Assembly: GCF_041428715.1 (NCBI RefSeq)
Contig: NZ_CP155572.1
Length of the DNA: 64,000 nucleotides
Strand: one strand, 5' to 3'
Source: Sporomusa malonica
GTDB lineage: Bacteria; Bacillota; Negativicutes; Sporomusales; Sporomusaceae
Positions within the stretch are counted from its first letter, which is position 1. Every line of letters begins with the position of its first letter. Shown piece after piece: positions 9,505-16,986 of this stretch. The notes below the pieces were generated by a model. The model had not been told where the DNA came from. It searched no databases and saw nothing but the letters and a program-made list of their open reading frames with translations. Made by a program: the position numbers and the translations under genes.

Positions 9505-9533
9505 AATATACCTGAATATGATCACGCTGTCAA
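9505..9533 (-). promoter_or_regulatory. tyrS promoter
   Basis: TTGACA (9528-9533), 17 bases, TATATT (9505-9510) on the minus strand, placing the start near the first base of the T-box. Confidence 0.8.
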
Positions 9534-9711
9534 TTTCAGCCATACTATGTCAGCTTTTTTAAGGCGCATTATAACATAACAACATTAATATTGCAAACTG
9601 TTGCCAAACAAATGCCCTATCAATAGTTTTTTGTGGTATAATGATTAGCGAATCAAATCCAATAATCTGACTGCAAGCCACTATTAACTGAATTTGTAAG
9701 GAGAGGAAGCC

Positions 9712-11907
9712 ATGCAAGATAAAGATAAAGACAATGAAAAAAAAGAAACTGCCAGGCGCAAATCTAAGAAAAACACCCGAACAATTACAGTGATTGCTGT
9801 TGTTGTGTTCTTGGTTATGCTGACAGGAGCTGGGCTGGGTTTTTTAACAGCTAGTATTCATACTATGCCGAGCTTAAAAGGTGAAATACGCCCAGCCGTT
9901 TCTTCCCAAATTTTCGACACTAACGGCAAGGTGATAACAACCATTCATTCAGTAGAAAACCGTTTACCTGTATCAATTAATAAAATACCTAAAGACTTAC
10001 AAAATGCGTTTATTGCAGCTGAAGATGTCAGGTTCTATCAGCATAGCGGCATCGATCCCCGTGGGATTTTGCGCGCAGTTTGGTCGAATATGACAGATAG
10101 GGGAATATCTGAAGGCGGCAGTACCATAACTCAACAGTTGGCTAGAAATGCGCTGCTTTCCCAGGACCAGACAATTAAACGTAAAGTCCAAGAAGCTTTT
10201 TTATCTTTACAAATTGAACGCCAGTACAGCAAAAATGAAATCTTCGAAATGTATATGAATCAAATCTATTTTGGTCAGGGTGCTTATGGAGTTCAAACAG
10301 CAGCACAAGTATACTTTGGGAAAAATGTTGAGGATTTGAATTTAGCAGAATGTGCACTAATTGCCGGTATACCCAAAAGCCCTAATTATTATTCTCCTTC
10401 CAGCAATTTAAAGGCTGCCAAAGAGCGGCAAGCTGTTGTACTCGAACAAATGGTCAAGTACGGTTATATTGATTCGAATACAGCTACTAAAGCAAGAAAT
10501 AGCGAGATTAAATTGGCCACCCGCCCGGTGACCAACACAAAAACTTCTTCATATTTTACCGATTATGTAATTCAACTTCTTATTGAAAAATATGGGGCAG
10601 ATGCCGTATATAAGGATGGCCTCAAAATATACACAACATTGGATCTCGAAATGCAAAGTGCAGCTGAGAATGCTATGGAGCAGCTGCCGACTACCCGCAC
10701 CGAGAGTGGCATCAAACAACCCCAAGGGGCATTAGTAGCAATTGACCCACATAGCGGCCATATCAAGGCAATGGTTGGCGGACGCGGCAATGACCAGTTT
10801 AACCGAGCAGTGTTAGCCGAACGTCAGCCAGGCTCTGCATTCAAGCCTTTTGTCTATTTAGCGGCTATTGAAAGCGGCCTTACTCCTGCCAGTATTATTG
10901 ATGACAGTCCGGTTAGTTTTGGCAGTTGGTCCCCAATAAACTATGACGGAAAATTTCATGGTCCGGTTACCATGCGTAGTGCACTTGAGCAGTCACTAAA
11001 CATTGTGGCCGTAAAACTGGCTCAACAAGCTGGTATCGACAAATCCTTATATTATGCGCAACAGATGGGCATATCTACTCTGGTGCTTAAAGGCGACACA
11101 AATGATCGTAACCTGGCCATGTCCTTAGGGGGTCTTACGCGTGGCGTAACTCCTCTGGAAATCGCGAGTGCCTATGGCGTATTGGCCAATAGCGGCGTTC
11201 GCGTTGAACCTACGGCTATTGTTAAAGTGGTTGACCGCAACGGTAAAGTAATCGAACAGCATGTACCTAAAGAGAAAGTAGTTGTTAACGAGCGCAGCGC
11301 ATATATTCTCACCGATATGATGCGTGGGGTTATCAACAACGGTACAGGCGCAGGCGCTTATTTTGGCCGGCCTGCTGCTGGTAAAACAGGTACTACCAGT
11401 GATCATAAAGATGCTTGGTTTGTCGGTTTTACTCCCGATTTAGTAGCTGCGGTTTGGATGGGCAATGATAACCCAGGATATTTGAGAGGTGTCACCGGTG
11501 GAACCATTCCAGCCAGTATCTGGCGGAGTTTCATGAGTGATGTTTCCACGAAATATGTTGCCCGTGACTTTGTTAAACCCTCTGGTATTGTAGCTGCCAG
11601 AGTATCGACTAAGGATGGATTATTGCTTAATGATCCCAATAATAAAGAAGGCCGCAGTGAAATTTTCGTTGAGGGAACTCAACCCACTAAACTTTCCACT
11701 GTTATGTCGACAAAAGACGATAAAGATGGTAAGGATAAAGATGGCAAGGACATCAAGCAGCCTGATCAGACGAACGCTACAGGAGAAACTTCAGGTACAG
11801 TTGAAAAAACTTTACCGCCAGCTCCTGGGAAGAATGACCATAATGGCATGACCCCATCATCACCACCACCACCGCCTAAACCTAATGATCCAGCAAAAAA
11901 GAACTAA
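9712..11907 (+). CDS. class A penicillin-binding protein (PBP1A type)
   Basis: This 731-residue bifunctional peptidoglycan synthase is anchored by one N-terminal helix (residues 24-46). The glycosyltransferase 51 domain (about 70-250) has EDVRFYQHSGIDPRG with the catalytic Glu, GGSTITQQLARN and the GQGAYGVQTAAQVYFGK block. The transpeptidase domain (about 330-600) has SAFK in QPGSAFKPF (active Ser), SLN in EQSLNIVAVK and KTGTT. The last 90 residues are a Lys/Asp- then Pro-rich low-complexity tail. The ATG follows AAGGAGAGG. An extended -10 (TGTGGTATAAT, 9633-9642) lies about 70 bases upstream. Confidence 0.96.
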   Translation: MQDKDKDNEKKETARRKSKKNTRTITVIAVVVFLVMLTGAGLGFLTASIHTMPSLKGEIRPAVSSQIFDTNGKVITTIHSVENRLPVSINKIPKDLQNAFIAAEDVRFYQHSGIDPRGILRAVWSNMTDRGISEGGSTITQQLARNALLSQDQTIKRKVQEAFLSLQIERQYSKNEIFEMYMNQIYFGQGAYGVQTAAQVYFGKNVEDLNLAECALIAGIPKSPNYYSPSSNLKAAKERQAVVLEQMVKYGYIDSNTATKARNSEIKLATRPVTNTKTSSYFTDYVIQLLIEKYGADAVYKDGLKIYTTLDLEMQSAAENAMEQLPTTRTESGIKQPQGALVAIDPHSGHIKAMVGGRGNDQFNRAVLAERQPGSAFKPFVYLAAIESGLTPASIIDDSPVSFGSWSPINYDGKFHGPVTMRSALEQSLNIVAVKLAQQAGIDKSLYYAQQMGISTLVLKGDTNDRNLAMSLGGLTRGVTPLEIASAYGVLANSGVRVEPTAIVKVVDRNGKVIEQHVPKEKVVVNERSAYILTDMMRGVINNGTGAGAYFGRPAAGKTGTTSDHKDAWFVGFTPDLVAAVWMGNDNPGYLRGVTGGTIPASIWRSFMSDVSTKYVARDFVKPSGIVAARVSTKDGLLLNDPNNKEGRSEIFVEGTQPTKLSTVMSTKDDKDGKDKDGKDIKQPDQTNATGETSGTVEKTLPPAPGKNDHNGMTPSSPPPPPKPNDPAKKN

Positions 11908-11911
11908 TAAA

Positions 11912-11945
11912 AAAACACGCGTAAAAATTACGCGTGTTTTTCAAT
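11912..11945. terminator. bidirectional terminator
   Basis: A perfect 13-bp stem AAAACACGCGTAA/TTACGCGTGTTTT with a 3-base loop. It has T on both sides, so it can serve the PBP gene and the convergent small-peptide gene at 11972. Confidence 0.88.
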
Positions 11946-11971
11946 TTAAGCGCATATACATTTATTAGTAA

Positions 11972-12091
11972 TTAACAGGGTGTATTACAATCGTCCTGGC
12001 AGAAACAAAGTAATAGTATGATGATAATGATAATAATTACCCAACTATTTCCGAATCCTCCGCCAAATCCTCCGCCAAATCCACGTCCCAT
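11972..12091 (-). CDS. 39-residue Gly-rich single-helix peptide
   Basis: GGAGGAAATACA precedes an ATG at 12091. The product has three GGGF-type repeats (residues 3-14), a hydrophobic helix of Ile and Leu (residues 18-29) and a Cys-rich end (CFCQDDCNTPC). The layout of a Gly-rich head plus one helix recalls the YjcZ-like spore coat peptides of Bacilli, but the sequence is not close enough to name it. It is too short for routine gene calling; the ribosome site and the similar neighbour at 12205 support it. Confidence 0.65.
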   Translation of the reverse strand: MGRGFGGGFGGGFGNSWVIIIIIIILLLCFCQDDCNTPC

Positions 12092-12204
12092 TGTATTTCC
12101 TCCTTCTCTCATCTTAAAGAGTGCTTTCTCTTTAATGCAATATATGAACCTTGTGTTTTTTTTGTCACACACTTTACAGCATGTGCCTAGTGTAAGTAGG
12201 GAGA

Positions 12205-12306
12205 TTATAAAGAAGTGTCGTCGCCCTCAAAAAAGAACAGTAACAGGATAATGATGATAATCCAGATGCCGCTAAATCCATTACCGCCAAACCCACAACG
12301 AGACAT
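12205..12306 (-). CDS. 33-residue Gly-rich single-helix peptide, paralogue of the next
   Basis: AAGGAGG lies before an ATG at 12306. The product starts MSRCGFGGNGF, then has a hydrophobic run of Ile/Leu/Phe (about residues 14-26) and ends in an acidic tail EGDDTSL. Head, helix and order match the 39-residue peptide encoded 113 bases downstream, so the two form a tandem pair, probably expressed in sporulation. Function is unknown. Confidence 0.6.
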   Translation of the reverse strand: MSRCGFGGNGFSGIWIIIIILLLFFFEGDDTSL

Positions 12307-12420
12307 TTAAACTACCTCCTTAATTTATCTATTAATGAGGGCGAAGTACCGCCCGCCCTTCTACTTCAATATATACAGTTTAAGGAAGAAGTGTTACTGG
12401 CCTTAGCTTACATTTGATGG

Positions 12421-12813
12421 CTAATTTTTGTTTATTTCAAATAATCTTCTGATTTGTTTGGGAGCATCTGTCGCTACTTTCACTGACTGCATTGTACTAT
12501 TAATTACATCGGTAACATTCCGGATTTTATCTACAGTAGAAGACATAGAATCAATTCGCCTGTCCATGGAGAAATTTTCGGAAGCCAGACTCAATATAAT
12601 TACCATCAACTGAATATTGAAGTTAGGATTTTCTATCACTTTTCTAAATAAGGCAGCCGGTCCGCGAGAGTTCTGTTGTTTTTTTGGTATTGCTGCCGGC
12701 AGTGGCGCCGGTCGCTCTTCTACTTGTTCTGTGGTTTCAATTTCGTTTTTCACCACTTTATCCGATCGTTCTACATGCCCCCCTGCAGTTCGCTGATACT
12801 TTCGCACGCGCAT
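12421..12813 (-). CDS. hypothetical protein, 130 residues
   Basis: I do not recognise a family. The N-terminus is basic (RVRKYQRTAGG), then a Glu/Pro-rich linker (about residues 25-50) and a C-terminal half of amphipathic helices (NIQLMVIILSLASENF, then SMDRRIDSMSSTVDKI and a Val/Met heptad-like run), possibly a short coiled coil. I chose ATG 12813 because GGGTGGGTGG lies 5 bases before it, rather than the GTG at 12822 that sits inside that site. It diverges from the ybaB-like operon, with repeat copy B in between, and precedes the two small peptide genes on the same strand. Confidence 0.7.
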   Translation of the reverse strand: MRVRKYQRTAGGHVERSDKVVKNEIETTEQVEERPAPLPAAIPKKQQNSRGPAALFRKVIENPNFNIQLMVIILSLASENFSMDRRIDSMSSTVDKIRNVTDVINSTMQSVKVATDAPKQIRRLFEINKN

Positions 12814-12932
12814 CTTTCCCACCCACCCTTCATAATGAATTTTTTCTTACTCCAATATATGAGAGATACGAGTATTTGGTTTCTCCCGAAGTTTGGACAC
12901 TCACAAAAAATCCTAAACTGAATAAATTGGAT

Positions 12933-13024
12933 AAAGAAAACACGGCTTGCGCCGAGCCTTTGGCGAAAGCGGAAGCCGATGTTGCCCTTATCCAGGAGAA
13001 AGTTATACTTTCTATCAGGATAAA
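12933..13024 (+). repeat. dispersed double-hairpin repeat, copy B (full)
   Basis: Full-length copy from AAAGAAAACACGGC to CAGGATAA, ending 6 bases before the ribosome site of the ybaB-like gene. It therefore forms that gene's immediate upstream sequence. Confidence 0.9.
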
Positions 13025-13042
13025 ATATAGGAGGTGCATATA

Positions 13043-13363
13043 GTGTTTGAACAATTCGGAAATATTATGGAAATGGTTAAAAAAGTCCAGAGTAATGTCG
13101 ACAATATTCAGGAGCAGCTTAAACAGGAACGAATAGAGGTATCGAGCGGCGATGTTGTAAAAATAACTGTAAACGGTCAGCAGGAGCTTATCACGATCCA
13201 GTTAAATGCAAAATACCTTGTGGCAGATAATGCAGCTTTACTGCAAGACTTATTGACAGCTACGATAAATAATGCTCTAACTAAATCACGGGATTTAAAC
13301 CAGGAAGCCATGAGTAAACTTGCTACAGATTTAAACCTACCTAAAATCCCTGGCATGTTTTAA
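13043..13363 (+). CDS. YbaB/EbfC-family nucleoid-associated protein
   Basis: This 106-residue protein fits the YbaB fold: an N-terminal coiled-coil helix (NIMEMVKKVQSNVDNIQEQL), a central beta sheet (GDVVKITVNGQQELITIQLN) and a C-terminal helix ending PKIPGMF. Family members bind DNA as dimers. GTG 13043 is preferred over GTG 13034 because AGGAGG lies 8 bases before the former. It is not next to dnaX and recR, the usual context of the main ybaB, so it may be a second copy. The following gene begins 13 bases later. Confidence 0.85.
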   Translation: MFEQFGNIMEMVKKVQSNVDNIQEQLKQERIEVSSGDVVKITVNGQQELITIQLNAKYLVADNAALLQDLLTATINNALTKSRDLNQEAMSKLATDLNLPKIPGMF

Positions 13364-13375
13364 GGAGGCGGTACT

Positions 13376-13969
13376 ATGCCGAACGATACCGATAATCCAA
13401 GCTCATCATCGCTATTGGGTTCAATAACCCGGATGCTGGACGCTACTATTAATGCTGGGGCAGGCCCTGACAATCTAATTTCTGTTTTAGCACTGTTATG
13501 CTTATTTTCCATTGTTAACAAAAACAATGCCGTCAGCCAGCCCATCCAAACTCAATCGGCAGCCAGCAATAATCCCCTACATAAGTTACTGGGTGACTTG
13601 ACAAAGGGCGGTGATGGTGGCAGCGGTATCGGCGGCAGCGGCCTCTCGCCTGATACCTTAATGTCACTTCTACCATTACTAAACAGTCCTCAGCTTAAGT
13701 CCAAACTCAATCCAAGTACTATGGGTACAGTATTGGGATTATTGAACAATCTCGGCGGCGGCACCCAAGAAAAGCCCAAACCTGAGAGTAAGCCTGAGCC
13801 TAAGCACGAGCCGCCAAAACAATCTGAACCTCCCCCCCCGCCTGTTCTCAATCAACAGCCGGCACCAGCACTTAAGCAACCGCCAGTATCGCCCCAAGAG
13901 GGCGAAGATTCCGAAGATGCAGAAGGCAAAAATTATGGACGATATCTAAACTGGAAAAACAACTTCTAA
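13376..13969 (+). CDS. hypothetical protein with Gly- and Pro-rich linkers
   Basis: This 197-residue protein matches no family I can name. One hydrophobic segment lies near residues 33-47 (LISVLALLCLFSIV). Then come a Gly-rich loop (GGDGGSGIGGSG), a helical Leu-rich part (TLMSLLPLLNSPQLKSKL) and a long Lys/Glu/Pro tail (residues 130-180) with a short charged end. A near-perfect site (AAGGAGGCGG) precedes the ATG. It is co-transcribed with the YbaB-like gene and followed by a strong terminator. The composition suggests a spore or envelope scaffold protein, which is only a guess. Confidence 0.75.
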   Translation: MPNDTDNPSSSSLLGSITRMLDATINAGAGPDNLISVLALLCLFSIVNKNNAVSQPIQTQSAASNNPLHKLLGDLTKGGDGGSGIGGSGLSPDTLMSLLPLLNSPQLKSKLNPSTMGTVLGLLNNLGGGTQEKPKPESKPEPKHEPPKQSEPPPPPVLNQQPAPALKQPPVSPQEGEDSEDAEGKNYGRYLNWKNNF

Positions 13970-13978
13970 AAACAAAAA

Positions 13979-14021
13979 AACAGAGGTACACTTTACTTTC
14001 AAGTGTACCTCTGTTTTTTTG
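13979..14021. terminator. bidirectional terminator
   Basis: A perfect 15-bp stem AACAGAGGTACACTT/AAGTGTACCTCTGTT with a 7-base loop and T-runs on both strands. It is shared by the 13376 gene and the convergent DUF2148 gene. Confidence 0.93.
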
Positions 14022-14027
14022 TTTGCT

Positions 14028-14558
14028 TTATGCCCGATCAAAAAATGGACTTTTCCCTGACACACTCAGCGGAATACCGTAAGCAATTTTTACATCTTCT
14101 TCAAATATATCAAGATTAAGTGCAGCACGACCAATGGAAAACATAATTCTGTTGTCAACATGATGCTGAGCAGCTACGCTGACCGCTGACCCCAGGGCAA
14201 TACCCAAGTCACCAACGCTGATAGCGCACATTCCCGACTCCTCAGTATTCTCTTTACAGTTAGCATACCCGCAATAACCGCAAGGCTGAACACCCATAGG
14301 CTTGACTTTTTGTCCGAGCAATACTGCTAGCTGCGTTTTCTCCAAACATTTAGCATCACGTTCAAAAAACTGCGCACCGCTCACTTGAGCGATTTTTTTC
14401 ATTTCTTCGACAAGTTGATCTTTAGTTCTTCCCTTTACAGTCATTACCACTAAATTGTCTATTCCCCGGCCCTTAGGCGCTGTCCGGGCAGCTACACACA
14501 TCAAATCTGCAACATGCTCAATAGCACGCTGCTCAATCTCTTTACTTTGGATAATCAT
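14028..14558 (-). CDS. DUF2148 (ferredoxin-domain) protein
   Basis: This 176-residue protein fits DUF2148: an N-terminal helical block with ARTAPKGRGIDNL, and a central Cys cluster CGYCGYANC plus a nearby Cys that could bind an iron-sulfur cluster. The C-terminal SIGRAALNLD and IAYGIPLSVSGKSPFFDR are typical of the family. Function is unknown; members are common in anaerobes. ATG 14558 follows GGGGGAGAAG, so the upstream in-frame start at 14576 is not used. It lies 46 bases after mutS2 on the same strand. Confidence 0.85.
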   Translation of the reverse strand: MIIQSKEIEQRAIEHVADLMCVAARTAPKGRGIDNLVVMTVKGRTKDQLVEEMKKIAQVSGAQFFERDAKCLEKTQLAVLLGQKVKPMGVQPCGYCGYANCKENTEESGMCAISVGDLGIALGSAVSVAAQHHVDNRIMFSIGRAALNLDIFEEDVKIAYGIPLSVSGKSPFFDRA

Positions 14559-14604
14559 GCTCGCTTCTCCCCCCAAAAAAAATAAATATGCTTGTAGATC
14601 TATA

Positions 14605-16965
14605 CTAAGCCAATCTAGCTACAGTGGCACCAGTGCCACCTTCGTTAAGTTCGGCTATGCGTATACCTTTTATATACGGGTGAGTTTCAAGATACGCTTT
14701 TACTCCTTTTCGTAGCGCGCCTGTACCCTTTCCGTGGATAATGAGCACCTCGTTTAAGCCCGACAGTATCGCATCATCAATATATTTATCAAGTATCGTC
14801 TCAGCTTCCTCAATCGTCATGCCTCGAATGTCAATCTGCCTTGCGGCCGTTTCTACCTTGGTCATGTTAACATGTCTAGTTGTCGTTATTTCTTTAGGCT
14901 TACCTGATTCAGACAGCAGCCGGCAAACAGATATTGGTACTGTGAATTTTAACACTCCAAGCTGTACCGTAACATCTGTGCCGCCTACCGCTAATATTTC
15001 TCCTTGCTGTTTTAATGTCGCAACATAGACCTTCATACCTGGCTTTAGAATTTCTGCCGATAACTCAGGTAAATTTCCCTGTTCGTCCTGATCAAATCTA
15101 TGAACTTCATTACTACTTGACTTTAGCTTCCGCCGGGCATTCTCGATGGCATTCTGCCTCTCTCGCCCGCTATGTTCAGAAAACTGAGCTTTTAACTCAG
15201 CAATTATTTCTTCCGCATTGCGCTTGGCTTGCCTGATAACAGCAGCTGCTTCTTCCTGTGCTTTAGCCAATACAGCAGTTCGTTTTTCCGCAAGACTCTG
15301 CTCTTTAATAGATATTTTTTGTTTTGTGTTGTTTAATTCCTGTTCTAAGCGCTTTACTTCATCGACTCGGGCAGTAAATGATTTCTTCTGTTCCTCTAAT
15401 GCGTGCAGAATTGTTTCAAAATCGGTGTGTTCTTTATTTATTAATTCTTTAGCCCGAGCTATAATTCCATCTGTTAACCCGAGTCGCCGGCTAATGGCAA
15501 ACGCATTACTGCTGCCAGGTATTCCAATAAGAAGGCGATAGGTAGGACGCAGGGTTTGTATATCAAATTCTACGCTGGCATTCTCAATTCCATGTCTGGT
15601 GTAAGCAAATGTTTTTAATTCACTATAATGCGTAGTGGCAATAGTCTTAGCGCCGATACTATGAATGTACTCAAGAATAGACATCGCCAAAGCAGCCCCT
15701 TCACTCGGGTCGGTACCTGCTCCGATTTCATCGATAAGCACCAAATCATTAGCGTCTATTTTTTTTAGTATCGCAACTAGATTGGTCATATGCCCAGAGA
15801 ATGTGCTCAAACTTTGTTCAATACTCTGTTCATCGCCTATATCGGCGAAAATATTGCCGATAATCGGCATCTCAGAATCAGGCGCAGCTGGCACAAATAA
15901 ACCTGCTTGAGTCATAAGCGCAAATAAACCCACAGTTTTTAGGGTTACCGTTTTACCACCTGTGTTAGGTCCAGTAATCAGCAAGGTAGTAAAATGCCGC
16001 CCAAGATGAACATCAATCGGCACCACATGTTCACTGGGAATCAGCGGGTGCCTCGCTTGAATCAGATTGACATAGCCCTGCTGATTGATCACTGGCTCGA
16101 TAGCCCGCATATCAATACTCAGTTTTGCTTTAGCAAAAACAAAGTCCATACGGGCTAAGATGGCAAGGTTGTTTGCTATGGTTTCTGACACTTTAGCTAT
16201 CTGCCCGGTTACCACTGTTAAAATTCGTTCAATTTCGGTTTTTTCGGCAGCCACAAGCTGCTTTATATCATTATTTAAATTGACTATAGCAATTGGTTCA
16301 ATAAACAAGGTAGCACCACTGGCTGATTGATCATGCACAATTCCAGGGAAATTATTACGGAATTCCTGTTTAATCGGAATCACATACCGGTCGCCACGCA
16401 TAGTGACTAACGTATCCTGAAAATACTTTTGGTATTCGCCAGACCGTAAAATACTATCAAGTTTTTCTTTAACTCGGCTTTGTGCTTGCCTTATCTCGCG
16501 TCGCAGCTTGGAAAGCTCGCTGCTGGCATCATCTCTGATCAAACCTTGTTCGGTCACAGTTGTTTCAACTGTGGTTTCGATATTCCTTAATACGATGATC
16601 TGTCCAGCTATAGACCCCAAAAGCGGTGTTTCTACAGTCAAGTCAGTAAAAAAACTCTTCATACGTCTGGCAGCATATAGTGTACTCGCTACAGCCAATA
16701 ATTCATGCGGTTCCAGAATAGCACCTAGTTCAGCCCTTTTTATTGTAGCACGTACGTCGCGAATTCCCCCGAGCGGCACACTAGGTACATTGTTCATTAC
16801 CACGCGTGCTTCGGCGGTTTCAGCAAGTCGCTCTTTTACTTGGCTGGCATCATTCACAGGCACTAAGCTTTCTGCAAGCTCCCGCCCAATAATTGAACCA
16901 GTACGTTCGGCCAGCATATCCCGAATCTTATTATATTCTAATGTTGACAACACGGATGCTTCCAT
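14605..16965 (-). CDS. mutS2: endonuclease/ribosome-rescue ATPase MutS2
   Basis: This 786-residue protein has the MutS core and ATPase without the mismatch-recognition domain, then a C-terminal Smr nuclease domain. The Walker A is ITGPNTGGKTVTLK (about 328-341), and Walker B and the signature lie in LVLIDEIGAGTDPSEGAA. A long coiled coil spans about 510-600. The Smr domain (last 80 residues) has DIRGMTIEEAE and the HGKGTGALR loop. Family members suppress recombination or split collided ribosomes. ATG 16965 follows GAGGAGAA. It lies 21 bases after the U32 gene, probably one operon. Confidence 0.97.
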   Translation of the reverse strand: MEASVLSTLEYNKIRDMLAERTGSIIGRELAESLVPVNDASQVKERLAETAEARVVMNNVPSVPLGGIRDVRATIKRAELGAILEPHELLAVASTLYAARRMKSFFTDLTVETPLLGSIAGQIIVLRNIETTVETTVTEQGLIRDDASSELSKLRREIRQAQSRVKEKLDSILRSGEYQKYFQDTLVTMRGDRYVIPIKQEFRNNFPGIVHDQSASGATLFIEPIAIVNLNNDIKQLVAAEKTEIERILTVVTGQIAKVSETIANNLAILARMDFVFAKAKLSIDMRAIEPVINQQGYVNLIQARHPLIPSEHVVPIDVHLGRHFTTLLITGPNTGGKTVTLKTVGLFALMTQAGLFVPAAPDSEMPIIGNIFADIGDEQSIEQSLSTFSGHMTNLVAILKKIDANDLVLIDEIGAGTDPSEGAALAMSILEYIHSIGAKTIATTHYSELKTFAYTRHGIENASVEFDIQTLRPTYRLLIGIPGSSNAFAISRRLGLTDGIIARAKELINKEHTDFETILHALEEQKKSFTARVDEVKRLEQELNNTKQKISIKEQSLAEKRTAVLAKAQEEAAAVIRQAKRNAEEIIAELKAQFSEHSGRERQNAIENARRKLKSSSNEVHRFDQDEQGNLPELSAEILKPGMKVYVATLKQQGEILAVGGTDVTVQLGVLKFTVPISVCRLLSESGKPKEITTTRHVNMTKVETAARQIDIRGMTIEEAETILDKYIDDAILSGLNEVLIIHGKGTGALRKGVKAYLETHPYIKGIRIAELNEGGTGATVARLA

Positions 16966-16986
16966 GTAAATTCTCCTCTAATAACA

